From CAVWSM01 sp963799425 (GTDB lineage Bacteria > Actinomycetota > Actinomycetes > Jiangellales > Jiangellaceae), in the NCBI GenBank assembly GCA_963799425.1, contig CAWCXA010000007.1, forward strand, positions 186,001-250,000: a stretch of DNA of 64,000 nt, given 5' to 3'. The notes beneath the pieces were generated by a model, which was given only the letters and a program-made list of their open reading frames with translations, had not been told where the DNA came from and made no database searches. Below, in pieces: positions 24,984 to 33,224 of the stretch. The stretch's first letter is position 1; the number at the start of each line of letters is the position of its first letter. The position numbers were made by a program, and so were the translations under genes.

Positions 24984-26573
24984 GTGACGAGGATCGCCGA
25001 GCGCGCCCTCGAGGATGACGACGCGCCGCTGCGGCGGCAGCGGCTGAGTCGCCGTCGTCAGGACAGGCACGCGCGGAGCCGGTTCCTGCGCTACACGGCC
25101 CTGGGCACGCTCATCCCCGGGGTCGGGCTGATCGCCGCCGGCCGGCGCCGCTCCGGAAACCTCGTCCTCACCCTGTTCCTGGTCGGCTGCCTGGGCGCCG
25201 TTTTCGTGGCTTTCACCCTGGTCCGCCGGGGCCGCTCGGGGTTGCTCGAGTTCGGTCTCGACAGCTCCAACCTCAACAGGCTCGGTTGGGGGCTGGCTGC
25301 GCTCGCGGTGATCTGGTTCATCGTGGCGCTGGCAAGCCATCGAGCGTTGGAGCCGCCCGATGCGACCACGACCACCCGGCTCCTAGGCGCCCTCGTGGTG
25401 ATCCTCGCGGCTTCGCTCGTGGTGACGCCACTCACCATGGGCTCCCGCTATGCGTTCAGCTCCCGCGCCGTCGTCGAGCTGTTCCCGTCCGCTGACGAAG
25501 GGGTCAGCCTCACCCGGCCAGACGACGTGTCCAAGGCCGATCCGTGGGCCGACCGGCCACGCGTCAACGTGCTGTTGCTCGGGAGCGATGCCGGTCCCGA
25601 CCGCGAAGGGATACGACCCGACACGATCATCCTGGCGAGCATCGATACCAAGTCCGGCGCGACGACGTTGTTCTCGATCCCGCGCAGCCTGCAGAACGTG
25701 CCGTTCCCTGATGTCGAGGGAACCGCCGGCGCGCTGCACGCCGCCTATCCGCGCGGTTACCGAGCCAGTGGCGACGAGGGCGAACAGCTCATCAACGCCA
25801 TCTACCGCAACGTGCCCGACGCGCACCCGGAGGTCTTCGAGGGCGTCACCGACCCAGGCGCCGAGGCGATGAAGCTCGCCGTGCAGGGCGTCCTCGGTGT
25901 CCCCGTCGACTACTACGTGATGATCAACCTGCAGGGTTTCGAAGAGATGGTCAACGCAGTCGGTGGCGTAGTCGTCGACGTTCCCTACCGCATACCCGTC
26001 GGCAACCAAACCCTCCCAAGCGGCCGCTGCTCGCGACCGTCAGCCGGCTACATCGAGCCTGGATCCGACCAGCATCTCAACGGGGTTCAGGCGCTCTGGT
26101 TCGCACGGGCCCGCTGCATCCCCGACGAGCCGCGCGCCAGCTCCGACTACGAGCGCATGCTCCGGCAGCGTTGCGTCATCAACGCGGTCGTCGATCGCAT
26201 CGACCCAGCCACGGTGCTGACCCGCTACGCCCAGATCGCTTCCGCGACAACGGGTCTCATCCAGACGGACATCCCGCAGGACTTGCTCGCAGCGTTCACC
26301 GATCTTGCCCTCCGGGTGCAGTCGGCCGGGCTGCGGAGCGTGGCCTTCACCGCCGATTCGGACTCGGGTGCGCTGATAAACACCGTCCATCCTGACTTCG
26401 ACGCCATGCGCGCCATCGTGCAGGCCGCTCTCGCCCCGCCACCCGCGCAGCCGGACCCGGGCAGCACAGCTCCCGCACCCGGCACGAGCGGCCCGACAAC
26501 CGCCACCCCGCCGGCCGGCGGGACCACGGCCCCCGCAAACGGCACACCGCAGGACCTCACCCAGGTCTGCTAA
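24984..26573 (+). CDS. LCP family (LytR-CpsA-Psr) cell-wall glycopolymer ligase
   Basis: 529 residues. A cytosolic Arg-rich N-terminus precedes about four hydrophobic segments (to ~165). The extracellular LCP domain then has NVLLLGSDAG, GIRPDTIILASIDTKSG, FSIPRSLQN, YYVMINLQGFEEMVNAVGG and LNGVQALWFARARC...SDYERMLRQR. These Arg and Asp residues bind the polyprenyl pyrophosphate of the donor. LCP enzymes attach wall polysaccharides to peptidoglycan. A Pro/Thr/Ala-rich tail ends in Cys. The GTG start was chosen at the beginning of the conserved sequence; its ribosome site is weak. Confidence 0.92.
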   Translation: MTRIAERALEDDDAPLRRQRLSRRRQDRHARSRFLRYTALGTLIPGVGLIAAGRRRSGNLVLTLFLVGCLGAVFVAFTLVRRGRSGLLEFGLDSSNLNRLGWGLAALAVIWFIVALASHRALEPPDATTTTRLLGALVVILAASLVVTPLTMGSRYAFSSRAVVELFPSADEGVSLTRPDDVSKADPWADRPRVNVLLLGSDAGPDREGIRPDTIILASIDTKSGATTLFSIPRSLQNVPFPDVEGTAGALHAAYPRGYRASGDEGEQLINAIYRNVPDAHPEVFEGVTDPGAEAMKLAVQGVLGVPVDYYVMINLQGFEEMVNAVGGVVVDVPYRIPVGNQTLPSGRCSRPSAGYIEPGSDQHLNGVQALWFARARCIPDEPRASSDYERMLRQRCVINAVVDRIDPATVLTRYAQIASATTGLIQTDIPQDLLAAFTDLALRVQSAGLRSVAFTADSDSGALINTVHPDFDAMRAIVQAALAPPPAQPDPGSTAPAPGTSGPTTATPPAGGTTAPANGTPQDLTQVC

Positions 26574-26650
26574 CGACCAGCAACCCTGGGAGGCTTGTGC
26601 TGGACATGGGGAGTGCGCGCCGTGCCAGCACGGGCAGGAGGAGGTCGCAG

Positions 26651-27106
26651 GTGTCGGGGGACCGCACGGTCTACGGCGTTGCCCCGGCAACGTCCAGCCG
26701 AGGGGCAGGGGTCGCTGCGATCGGGCTCGGCGTGTGCGCGCTGGCGTGGCTAGTGGTGCTGCTCGCCGGCCCGCCGACGTGGCTGCTCTGGCTGCTGGGC
26801 ATCCTGATCGGCGGACTAGCCCTCGTCTTTGTTGTCCTACTCTTCACCGCACTATTCCGGCTGGCCGGTCGAGGGCCGCGTCTCGTTGTCGATGCCGACG
26901 GTTTTGAAAACCACACGGGCGGCCGCATCGGCGTACGGCAAGCCACCTGGCGGGAGGTCAAGCTCGTGAAGGCGAGCAACAGCACCCTCGTCATCGAGCT
27001 GCGCGATGGTCGGCAAAGCCTCGTCGAGGTCACGCTGCTGGACGTCGCACCGCCGCAGCTCGCCGACGATCTGCGGTCTCGACTCAATCGGCGTCGCAGT
27101 GCCTGA
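26651..27106 (+). CDS. Small membrane protein, PH-like
   Basis: 151 residues from a GTG preceded by GGAGGAGG; a second in-frame GTG at 26597 is possible. Two hydrophobic helices (IGLGVCALAWLVVLLAG and WLLWLLGILIGGLALVFVVLLF) are followed by a C-terminal beta-rich part (RLVVDADGFENHTGG..VRQATWREVKLVKASNSTLVIELRDGRQ) reminiscent of bacterial PH domains. It overlaps the next GNAT gene by 8 bp, suggesting co-translation. Function unknown. Confidence 0.8.
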   Translation: MSGDRTVYGVAPATSSRGAGVAAIGLGVCALAWLVVLLAGPPTWLLWLLGILIGGLALVFVVLLFTALFRLAGRGPRLVVDADGFENHTGGRIGVRQATWREVKLVKASNSTLVIELRDGRQSLVEVTLLDVAPPQLADDLRSRLNRRRSA

Positions 27107-27749
27107 CCGGCTCGCCGAGCTCATGGCCGGTCTCGGCGCCGGGAAGTTTCCGGCTGCCGACGGCGCGGTCGAGCTGGTCCCGGCGCCGCCGACAACCAGC
27201 GCCGCAGTCCTGGCATTCACCGCTCACCATGTTGTCGCGGCAGACGTAGACCCCGACTGGGTCCGCGAGCAGGTGAGCGCCGACACCTACACGGCACCCA
27301 TGGGGGCGCAGTTCTTGGCGGCGCTGGGCGCCCGGGTGGGACAAGCCGCCGGCAGTGTCGACGTCGTATTTGTTGCCCGGTCATTGGCCTGGGCTGCTGC
27401 ACCGTTGGCGCTGCGCGAGGCTGATCTGCGGACACACCCCCGGGTGGCGCGGGCGGAGCGCTACCGCCTCGAGGTACGGACTTGGGAGACGGTGGACCGA
27501 ATGGGGGTCATCACCATCGGCCGTGGGCTGGGTGGCCGGTGGGAGGCGTCGTACGAGCTCGACCCCGCTGTCCGCGGCCAGGGCCTCGGCCGGCTGCTCG
27601 CGACCGCAGCGCGGCATCTGGTGGAGCCGGGCGAGCGTTTGTTCGTCTCCGTCGCACCAGGAAACGTCGCCGCGATCCGGGCGACGCTGTCAGCCGGCTT
27701 CGAGATCGTGGGCGGCGAGGTGCTGTTCGGCGGCCGCGTGGGCGCCTAG
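27099..27749 (+). CDS. GNAT-family acetyltransferase
   Basis: 216 residues. The acetyl-CoA pocket motif is ELDPAVRGQGLGRLLATAARHLV (about 151-173), followed by VAPGNVAAIRATLSAGFEIVGGEVLF, characteristic of GNAT enzymes. The N-terminal half has no obvious relative. The GTG start overlaps the stop of the upstream gene by 8 bp; an ATG at 27123 is an alternative. Its TAG stop shares a CTAG with the convergent PEBP gene. The substrate is unknown. Confidence 0.87.
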   Translation: MPDRLAELMAGLGAGKFPAADGAVELVPAPPTTSAAVLAFTAHHVVAADVDPDWVREQVSADTYTAPMGAQFLAALGARVGQAAGSVDVVFVARSLAWAAAPLALREADLRTHPRVARAERYRLEVRTWETVDRMGVITIGRGLGGRWEASYELDPAVRGQGLGRLLATAARHLVEPGERLFVSVAPGNVAAIRATLSAGFEIVGGEVLFGGRVGA

Positions 27750-28276
27750 GTCGTCGAGTAGGTCGCCACGAGTGTCGCCCGCGCCAGCGTGTGGAATGCG
27801 AGGTTGAAGGACACCACCGCCGGGCTCGCGTCGGAGCTCACCCCGAGGCTGGGGACGTCGACGGCGTGCACGACGAAGAAGTACCGGTGGTCGCGGTCCC
27901 CCGGCGGCGGGGCGGCGCCGCCGTACTCCTTGCCACCCATGTCGCTACGGATGTGAAATGCCGCACCGGGCAGCGGAGAGGCGCTGCCGCCGGCACCGCG
28001 CGGCAGCTCGGTCACGCTCCCGGGGAGGTCAACGAGGACCCAGTGCCAGAACCCACTCGGTGTTGGTGCGTCAGGGTCGAAGCACGTCACCACAAAGCTC
28101 TTCGTCTCCGCTGGGGATCCCGACCAGCTCAGGTTTGGCGAGTGGTTGCCCCCGCCGTACACGAAGTCGTCACCGAGCCGCACCCCCTCGGCGATGTCCT
28201 TGCTGGTGACGGTGAAGGTGGGCACCGCTGGCAGGAAGTCGTAGGGGTTGGGCGCGACGGCACGTTCCAGGCTCAC
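27746..28276 (-). CDS. YbhB/YbcL family PEBP protein
   Basis: 176 residues of the phosphatidylethanolamine-binding/Raf-kinase-inhibitor-like family: GGGNHSPNLSWSGSPAETKSFVVTCFDPDAPTPSGFWHWVLVDLP contains the signature DPDAP and W-H-W motifs, and PPPGDRDHRYFFVVHAVD is the second conserved block. There is no signal peptide. Bacterial members bind small anionic ligands and their role is poorly defined. It is divergent from csoR. Confidence 0.92.
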   Translation of the reverse strand: MSLERAVAPNPYDFLPAVPTFTVTSKDIAEGVRLGDDFVYGGGNHSPNLSWSGSPAETKSFVVTCFDPDAPTPSGFWHWVLVDLPGSVTELPRGAGGSASPLPGAAFHIRSDMGGKEYGGAAPPPGDRDHRYFFVVHAVDVPSLGVSSDASPAVVSFNLAFHTLARATLVATYSTT

Positions 28277-28341
28277 GGGGTCCTCCAGATACGGCGGGTC
28301 GTCCTAGGGCGACATTAGTGCTCGTCGACACGAATTCTCGT

Positions 28342-28356
28342 TACCCCCAGGGGGTA
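28342..28356. promoter_or_regulatory. CsoR operator
   Basis: TACCCCCAGGGGGTA, a perfect G/C-tract palindrome, lies 43 bp upstream of csoR. It matches the TACCC-N-GGGTA type of site bound by CsoR repressors, so autoregulation by copper (or another inducer) is expected. Confidence 0.75.
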
Positions 28357-28398
28357 GCATCGGTGCGGACCGTCATTCCGCCACCAGGGAGCGCCGTC

Positions 28399-28680
28399 AT
28401 GCACGGGTACGTCGACGACAAAGACGCCATTCTCAAGCGGCTGCGCCGCATCGAAGGGCAGGTCCGCGGACTGCAGCGCCTGGTTGATGAAGACACCTAC
28501 TGCATCGACGTTCTCACGCAGATCTCTGCCACCACCAAGGCCCTGCAATCGGTGGCCATCGAGCTCCTCGAGGACCACCTCGGACATTGCGTCGCCGAGG
28601 CCACGCGCAAGGGGGGCGAGGAGGCCGACGCCAAGGTTCGAGAGGCCAGTGACGCCATCGCGCGGCTGGTGCGTTCCTGA
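28399..28680 (+). CDS. csoR: CsoR-type metal-sensing repressor
   Basis: 93 residues, all-helical CsoR/RcnR family. DDKDAILKRLRRIEGQVRGLQRLVDED opens the domain. The copper ligands Cys35 (TYCID), His60 (EDHLG) and Cys64 (GHCVAE) are all present with canonical spacing, predicting Cu(I) sensing. The ATG at 28399 has GGGAG upstream; the longer upstream frame runs through the operator and is rejected. It is followed 4 bp later by a YbaK-family gene. No copper ATPase or chaperone gene is nearby. Confidence 0.92.
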   Translation: MHGYVDDKDAILKRLRRIEGQVRGLQRLVDEDTYCIDVLTQISATTKALQSVAIELLEDHLGHCVAEATRKGGEEADAKVREASDAIARLVRS

Positions 28681-28684
28681 CGCC

Positions 28685-29149
28685 ATGACAGAGGAACGAG
28701 CGATCAAGGCGCTGGACAACGCCGGCGTGACCTACCGCGTGGTGCGCCATGGCCGGGTCGCGTCCGCTGCCGAAGCAGCCGCGGCGCGCGGCGTGGATGT
28801 CGGCGGGTTGGTCAAGTCGATGGTCGTACGGCGCGATGAAGGCGACTACGTCTTCGTGCTCGTACCGGGTGATCGGGAAATCTCGTGGCCCAAGCTGCGC
28901 GCGCTCCTTGACGTCAACCGATTGTCGATGCCCGACGCCGCAACAGCCAAGCAGGCGACGGGGTACGAGCGCGGCACCATCACGCCGTTCGGATCCACCA
29001 CCGCCTGGCCGGTGATCGCCGACGAGCGGCTCCGCGGTCGTGAGATCGCCCTGGGGGCCGGCGCACATGGGGTCGCCGTTGTCCTGGACGCCGATGCCAT
29101 GATCGCCGCGCTCGAGGCGACCGTGGCCGATGTCACCGACGCCGAGTAA
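28685..29149 (+). CDS. YbaK/EbsC family aminoacyl-tRNA deacylase
   Basis: 154 residues. YbaK proteins hydrolyse mischarged Cys-tRNA(Pro). Visible features are VRHGRVASAAEAAAARGVDVGGLVKSMVVRRD (the conserved Lys in GGLVKSMV), FVLVPGDREISWPKL, and GYERGTITPFGSTTAWPVIAD with the GxxxPFG pattern. The gene begins 4 bp after csoR stops, so they are probably co-transcribed although no functional link is evident. Length is normal. Confidence 0.9.
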   Translation: MTEERAIKALDNAGVTYRVVRHGRVASAAEAAAARGVDVGGLVKSMVVRRDEGDYVFVLVPGDREISWPKLRALLDVNRLSMPDAATAKQATGYERGTITPFGSTTAWPVIADERLRGREIALGAGAHGVAVVLDADAMIAALEATVADVTDAE

Positions 29150-29233
29150 GCCTGCTGGCTCCCAGCCTGCGGAAGCCCGCTGTCAGGTCGCGCACACATC
29201 GCTGTCAGCGGTGCGTGGCCGCTGTCAGCCAGG

Positions 29234-29890
29234 TCATGCGGGCGGGTCTTCGAGACGTACGACGAGGTCCGCTCGTGCCCTGGTGGCCGCCACGATCTCG
29301 GTGTTTCGCTGGTCGCTGCCGTGCGCCCAGTCACGTGCAGCCTGCGGGTCCTTGCCGAAGGCGGCGTGACGCGCGGCGAGCCGCTCGAGGCGCAGGCGGT
29401 CGTCCATCTCGACGTACCAACATTCGTCGAGCAGCGACGCGATGCTCTTCCAGGGGCCATCGTCGAGCAACAGGTAATTGCCCTCCGTGACGACGAGCGC
29501 CGCGTCAGGCGTCACCGGGATGGCGCCGGCGATGGGTTCCTCGATGCTGCGATCAAATCGTGGCGCATACACCGTGTCCTGGTCGATGACGCGGAGCCGG
29601 CTCAGCAACGCCACGTACTCAGCCGCGTCGAACGTGTCCGGAGCGCCCATGCGATCACGTCGACCGAGCCGTAACAGCTCGGAGCTGGCGAGGTGGAACC
29701 CGTCCATCGGCACCAGCACGGCCCGCGGCGCCAACGCGGCCACCAGCGCCGCCCCCAGCGTGGACTTGCCGGAGCCGGGTGCACCCGCGATGCCCAGGAT
29801 CCGCCGCTCGCCCGGAACGATCAGCCGCCGCGCGCGGCGTACGAGCTCGTCCCACTCGGTGATCGTGAAGGATTCGCCGGGCTCAGGCAC
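29234..29890 (-). CDS. Uridine-kinase-like nucleoside/nucleotide kinase
   Basis: 218 residues, P-loop kinase of the phosphoribulokinase/uridine kinase group: Walker A GIAGAPGSGKST (about 33-44), VPMDGFHLASSELLRLGRRDRMGAPDTFD (substrate and acid region), PRFDRSIEEP, and VVTEGNYLLLDD (Walker B). The annotated-looking longer frame would begin inside the tRNA-Ser gene, so I use the GTG at 29890, which has AAGGA about 6 nt upstream. The natural substrate may be a nucleoside, pantothenate-like compound or sugar. Confidence 0.88.
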   Translation of the reverse strand: MPEPGESFTITEWDELVRRARRLIVPGERRILGIAGAPGSGKSTLGAALVAALAPRAVLVPMDGFHLASSELLRLGRRDRMGAPDTFDAAEYVALLSRLRVIDQDTVYAPRFDRSIEEPIAGAIPVTPDAALVVTEGNYLLLDDGPWKSIASLLDECWYVEMDDRLRLERLAARHAAFGKDPQAARDWAHGSDQRNTEIVAATRARADLVVRLEDPPA

Positions 29891-29928
29891 GGGCAGTCCT
29901 TCATGATCATGGGGGTCGGGGTGTGGAG

Positions 29929-30021
29929 CGGAGGGCATGGGATTCGAACCCATGAGGACGGAGTGGGCCCCGCCCTAGCGGTTTTCAAGACCGCCGCATT
30001 CGGCCGCTCTGCCAGCCCTCC
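29929..30021 (-). tRNA. tRNA-Ser (UGA)
   Basis: A 93-nt class II tRNA on the minus strand. The acceptor GGAGGGC pairs with GCCCTCC. The anticodon arm is GCGGT-CTTGAAA-ACCGC (anticodon TGA). The variable arm is long and the T arm contains GGTTCGAATCC. It directly precedes the kinase gene, which starts 38 bp downstream on the same strand. Confidence 0.97.
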
Positions 30022-30152
30022 CGAGCCTGCCGGGACGGACCCGGCGAAAGCCGCGGGGACAAGCGTAACTGCCGCCAGGGGTGGACGGATCGCCCCCGAT
30101 CCCGCACGCTGACAGGTACGCCGCCTCTTCCCCTCCGACCGGGAGGTGCGCC

Positions 30153-30620
30153 ATGCACCCCGAGACCACCTCGATCGGACTGAGACCCGCGGAGCCAGCC
30201 GCCGCCGCGGCTCTCGCGGACGTTCCTGAGCTGCTGTCCGCCACACAGCACCTCGATCTGGCGGTGACCGCGCCAGACGAAGACCCAGTCTGGCTGGAGC
30301 GCGTCCAGCATCGGCTCCAGCTGGTCCGTCGAGCGTTCCAGGCGCACATCGAGGCAACAGAGAGCGCTGACGGGGTGTACGCCGACGCCGCTCGAGTGGA
30401 CCCCCGGCTGTCCCACCAGAGCAGGCGGCTGATCCGCGAGCACGGTGCGCTCACGTCAGCCCTCGCCAGCCTGTGGGGGCTCTCGGCTCAGGCGTCAGCC
30501 GCCCCCGAGGCTGTCCGGCAACAAGCGTTGTCCGTGCTGGCTGACCTGCGGCGGCACCGGCAACGTGGTGCGCGGCTCGTGTACGAGGCGTACGAGCACG
30601 AGATCGGCGGCGAGGAGTAG
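30153..30620 (+). CDS. Helical hypothetical protein
   Basis: 155 residues, ATG preceded by GGGAGG. The sequence is almost entirely helical and rich in Ala, Arg and Leu: VWLERVQHRLQLVRRAFQAHIEATES, LSHQSRRLIREHGALTSALASLWGL, and HRQRGARLVYEAYEHEIGGEE. Histidines near helix ends (AHIE, EHG, EHE) recall hemerythrin-like four-helix proteins, but the full ligand set is not evident. It is unrelated to its neighbours and function is unknown. Confidence 0.75.
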   Translation: MHPETTSIGLRPAEPAAAAALADVPELLSATQHLDLAVTAPDEDPVWLERVQHRLQLVRRAFQAHIEATESADGVYADAARVDPRLSHQSRRLIREHGALTSALASLWGLSAQASAAPEAVRQQALSVLADLRRHRQRGARLVYEAYEHEIGGEE

Positions 30621-30660
30621 CCCGACGAGGTCGACTACCGAGCGGGCGTAGCCTGCCGGA

Positions 30661-31413
30661 GTGACCAGTAGTGCCGCTACACCGCGCACGCTCGCGGTCG
30701 ACTGCGGTGGCACGGGGCTGAAGGCGGTTGTCCTCGATCAGGGCGGCCGGATGCTCAGTGATCGCGTGCGCATCAAGACGCCGTATCCGCTCCCGCCAAA
30801 GCGACTTGTCGAGACCCTGGTCGAGCTGTCCCGTGACACCGGCGCGCGCTTCGAGCGCGCGTCGATCGGGTTCCCGGGCATGGTGCGCGGCGGGATCGTC
30901 CGGGCGACACCGCACTACGTCACTGAGCACGGGCCGTTCTCCCCGCGCGATCCCGTACTCGTCACGGCGTGGCGGGACTACGACGTGCAGTCCGTGTTGG
31001 AGGCGGCCCTGGGCGTGCCCACACGGGTCCTCAACGATGCCGAGATCCATGGGATGGCCTGCATCGAAGGCAAGGGCTTCGAGGTCATGCTCACGCTGGG
31101 TACCGGCCTCGGAAGTGCGCTCTTCCAGGATGGGCAGGTGCTGCCCAAGCTCGAGCTGTCGCAGGCGCCGTTCCGCAAGGGCGAAACCTACGACGAGCAG
31201 CTCGGGCACCACACGCGGACCCGCATCGGTGACCGCAAGTGGTCGCAGCGAGTGCAGCGCGCGATCGACGGGTTGCGACCGGTGCTGTGGTGGGACCGGC
31301 TCTATCTGGGCGGCGGCGGCGCGCGGCATGTGCTGGGTTACCTGAGCCCGGACATCCACGTCGTGCCCAACGAGATGGGCCTGCTGGGCGGCGTCCGGCT
31401 CTGGGAGCGCTAG
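30661..31413 (+). CDS. ROK-family kinase, polyphosphate-glucokinase-like
   Basis: 250 residues. The ATPase-fold phosphate motif is LAVDCGGTGLKAVVLD, then SIGFPGMV, RVLNDAEIHG (catalytic Asp region) and LTLGTGLGSALF. Length and the compact form match actinobacterial polyphosphate/ATP glucokinases, which phosphorylate glucose. The usual C-terminal LYLGGGGARHVL is present. The family's zinc-binding cysteines of larger ROK repressors are absent, as expected. Converges on the nitrilase gene with shared CTAG stops. The identity of the sugar is inferred. Confidence 0.85.
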   Translation: MTSSAATPRTLAVDCGGTGLKAVVLDQGGRMLSDRVRIKTPYPLPPKRLVETLVELSRDTGARFERASIGFPGMVRGGIVRATPHYVTEHGPFSPRDPVLVTAWRDYDVQSVLEAALGVPTRVLNDAEIHGMACIEGKGFEVMLTLGTGLGSALFQDGQVLPKLELSQAPFRKGETYDEQLGHHTRTRIGDRKWSQRVQRAIDGLRPVLWWDRLYLGGGGARHVLGYLSPDIHVVPNEMGLLGGVRLWER

Positions 31414-32213
31414 GCGTCGGCGCGCTCGTCGGGAGTCACGCGTAGCCGTCGGTGATGCAGCGCGGGGTTGACCTCGCGCACCTGGTGTAGGCGCTTGGCG
31501 TCGACCTCACCACCGGTCACGCCTTCCTGCTCCCCGAGTGCCGCCACGATGATCCCGAACGGGTCGACGAGCATCGAGTGCCCGCAGTAGGCCCTGCCCG
31601 GCTGTGCCGCTGCGGCGACGTACACCGTGTTCTCGATCGCTCGGGCGCGCAGCAGTGTGCGCCAGTGATCTTCCTTGTGCGGGCCGCGCAACCATGCTGC
31701 CGGCACGACGAGCACCTCGGCGCCGGCGTCGACCAGCAGCCGCGAGAGCTCGGGAAACCTCAGGTCGTAGCAGGTCATCAGCCCCAGTCGGAGCCCGCCG
31801 ACGTCGACCGTCACCGGCTCGACCGGCCCCGCGGTGAGCCGGTCGGACTCGTGGTAGCCGAACGAGTCGTACAGGTGTGTCTTGCGGTAGGCCGCTTGCA
31901 CGCCGTCGGCATCGACGGCAACGAGCGTGTTATACGGCCGGTCGCCGTCCGCAGCCTTCTCGAACATGCCCGCGACGAGCGTGGTCTCGTACGTGGTCGC
32001 AACATCACGCAGCATGGTGACGAACGGCCCATCGAGCGCCTCTGCCATCGGTCCCAGCGGGTAGTCGGGCGGTCCGAAGTCGCACATCACCGCCTCGGGC
32101 AGGACGACCAGATCCGGCTCTTGGGCGGCAGTCGCAGCAACTGCTTCCCGGACCGCCTCGCGGTTGGCGGACTTGTCGATCCCGGCGGCGAGCTGGGCGA
32201 GGGCGACGCGCAT
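31410..32213 (-). CDS. Carbon-nitrogen hydrolase (nitrilase superfamily)
   Basis: 267 residues with the full Glu-Lys-Cys triad: Glu40 (VVLPEAV), Lys111 (AYRKTHLYD), Cys148 (LMTCYDLRFPEL). These enzymes hydrolyse amides such as omega-amidated or deaminated glutathione-type substrates; KTHLYDSFGYHESD favours the omega-amidase/NIT-like branch. The ATG at 32213 is only 29 bp from the divergent quinone oxidoreductase start. The substrate is not determined. Confidence 0.92.
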   Translation of the reverse strand: MRVALAQLAAGIDKSANREAVREAVAATAAQEPDLVVLPEAVMCDFGPPDYPLGPMAEALDGPFVTMLRDVATTYETTLVAGMFEKAADGDRPYNTLVAVDADGVQAAYRKTHLYDSFGYHESDRLTAGPVEPVTVDVGGLRLGLMTCYDLRFPELSRLLVDAGAEVLVVPAAWLRGPHKEDHWRTLLRARAIENTVYVAAAAQPGRAYCGHSMLVDPFGIIVAALGEQEGVTGGEVDAKRLHQVREVNPALHHRRLRVTPDERADA

Positions 32214-32242
32214 GCGTCCATCTTGCCCGGCAGTATGTGCGC

Positions 32243-33223
32243 ATGCGTGCGGTGATCGTGGAGAGCCCCGGCGGTCCGGAGCAAATGCGGGTCGCGGAGC
32301 TGCCGGATCCGGCGCTCGGGGTCGACGAGGTGCTCATCGATGTGGTCGCGACCGCGGTCAACCGTGCTGACCTGCTGCAGCGGCAAGGGCACTACCACCC
32401 GCCGCCCGGGGCGTCGGAGGTGATGGGCCTGGAGTGCTCCGGACGGATTGCCATGGTCGGCGAAGCGGTCACGGGCTGGGCCGTCGGTGACGAGGTGTGC
32501 GCACTGCTCACGGGCGGCGGGTACGCGTCTCGCGTTGCGGTGCCGGCCGGCTGCGTGATGCCGGTGCCGGAGGGCGTCGGGTTGGTCGAGGCGGCCTCGC
32601 TGCCCGAAGCCACCTGCACGGTGTGGTCCAACCTGTTCATGGTCGGACGGCTCCGCCCCGGCGAGACCCTGCTGATCCACGGCGGTGCCAGCGGAATCGG
32701 CACGGCGGCGATCCAGGTGGCGCGGGCGTTCGGGGCGAGGGTCGCCGTCACCGCGGGATCGGCCGACAAGCTCGCCCGGTGTGCCGCGCTCGGGGCCGAA
32801 GTGCTGGTGAACTACCGGACCGAGGACTTCGTCGACCGAGTACGCACCGCGACGGACGACCGCGGCGCCGATGTCGTACTCGACATCATCGGCGCGAAGT
32901 ACCTCGACCGAAACATCGCCGTGCTCGCTCAGGGTGGCCGGCTGCTGATCATCGGGCTGCAGGGTGGGCGGCGCGGCGACATCGATCTCAACGCCCTGAT
33001 GGAACAGCGAGGCGCAGTCATCTCCTCGAGGCTTCGGGCTCGGCCCACGACCGAGAAGACGGCCATCTGCGCCGGAGTCGTCGAGCAGGTCTGGCCGTTG
33101 GTCAAGTCGGGCGAGCTGCAACCGGTCATCGATCGGGTGCTGCCCTTGGAGCAGGCGGCAGAAGCACATCGCGTCGTCGAGGCGGGCGAGCACGTCGGCA
33201 AGGTCGTGCTGACGATCGTCTGA
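32243..33223 (+). CDS. NAD(P)H:quinone oxidoreductase, zeta-crystallin/PIG3 type
   Basis: 326 residues of the zinc-free medium-chain dehydrogenase family. The N-terminal GroES-like part contains NRADLLQRQGHYHPPPGASEVMGLECSG, typical of PIG3-like enzymes. The Rossmann motif is LLIHGGASGIGTAAIQVARAFGARV. No structural-zinc Cys cluster is present. It catalyses NADPH-dependent reduction of quinones. The ATG at 32243 is used, although a GTG lies two codons earlier. The very short upstream gap suggests a leaderless mRNA. Confidence 0.93.
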   Translation: MRAVIVESPGGPEQMRVAELPDPALGVDEVLIDVVATAVNRADLLQRQGHYHPPPGASEVMGLECSGRIAMVGEAVTGWAVGDEVCALLTGGGYASRVAVPAGCVMPVPEGVGLVEAASLPEATCTVWSNLFMVGRLRPGETLLIHGGASGIGTAAIQVARAFGARVAVTAGSADKLARCAALGAEVLVNYRTEDFVDRVRTATDDRGADVVLDIIGAKYLDRNIAVLAQGGRLLIIGLQGGRRGDIDLNALMEQRGAVISSRLRARPTTEKTAICAGVVEQVWPLVKSGELQPVIDRVLPLEQAAEAHRVVEAGEHVGKVVLTIV

Positions 33224-33224
33224 T

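Noticed and set aside
29891..29953. Upstream extension of the uridine-kinase-like gene to an ATG at 29953
   Set aside because: That start and the next ATG fall inside the tRNA-Ser gene (29929-30021); the GTG at 29890 has a ribosome-binding site.
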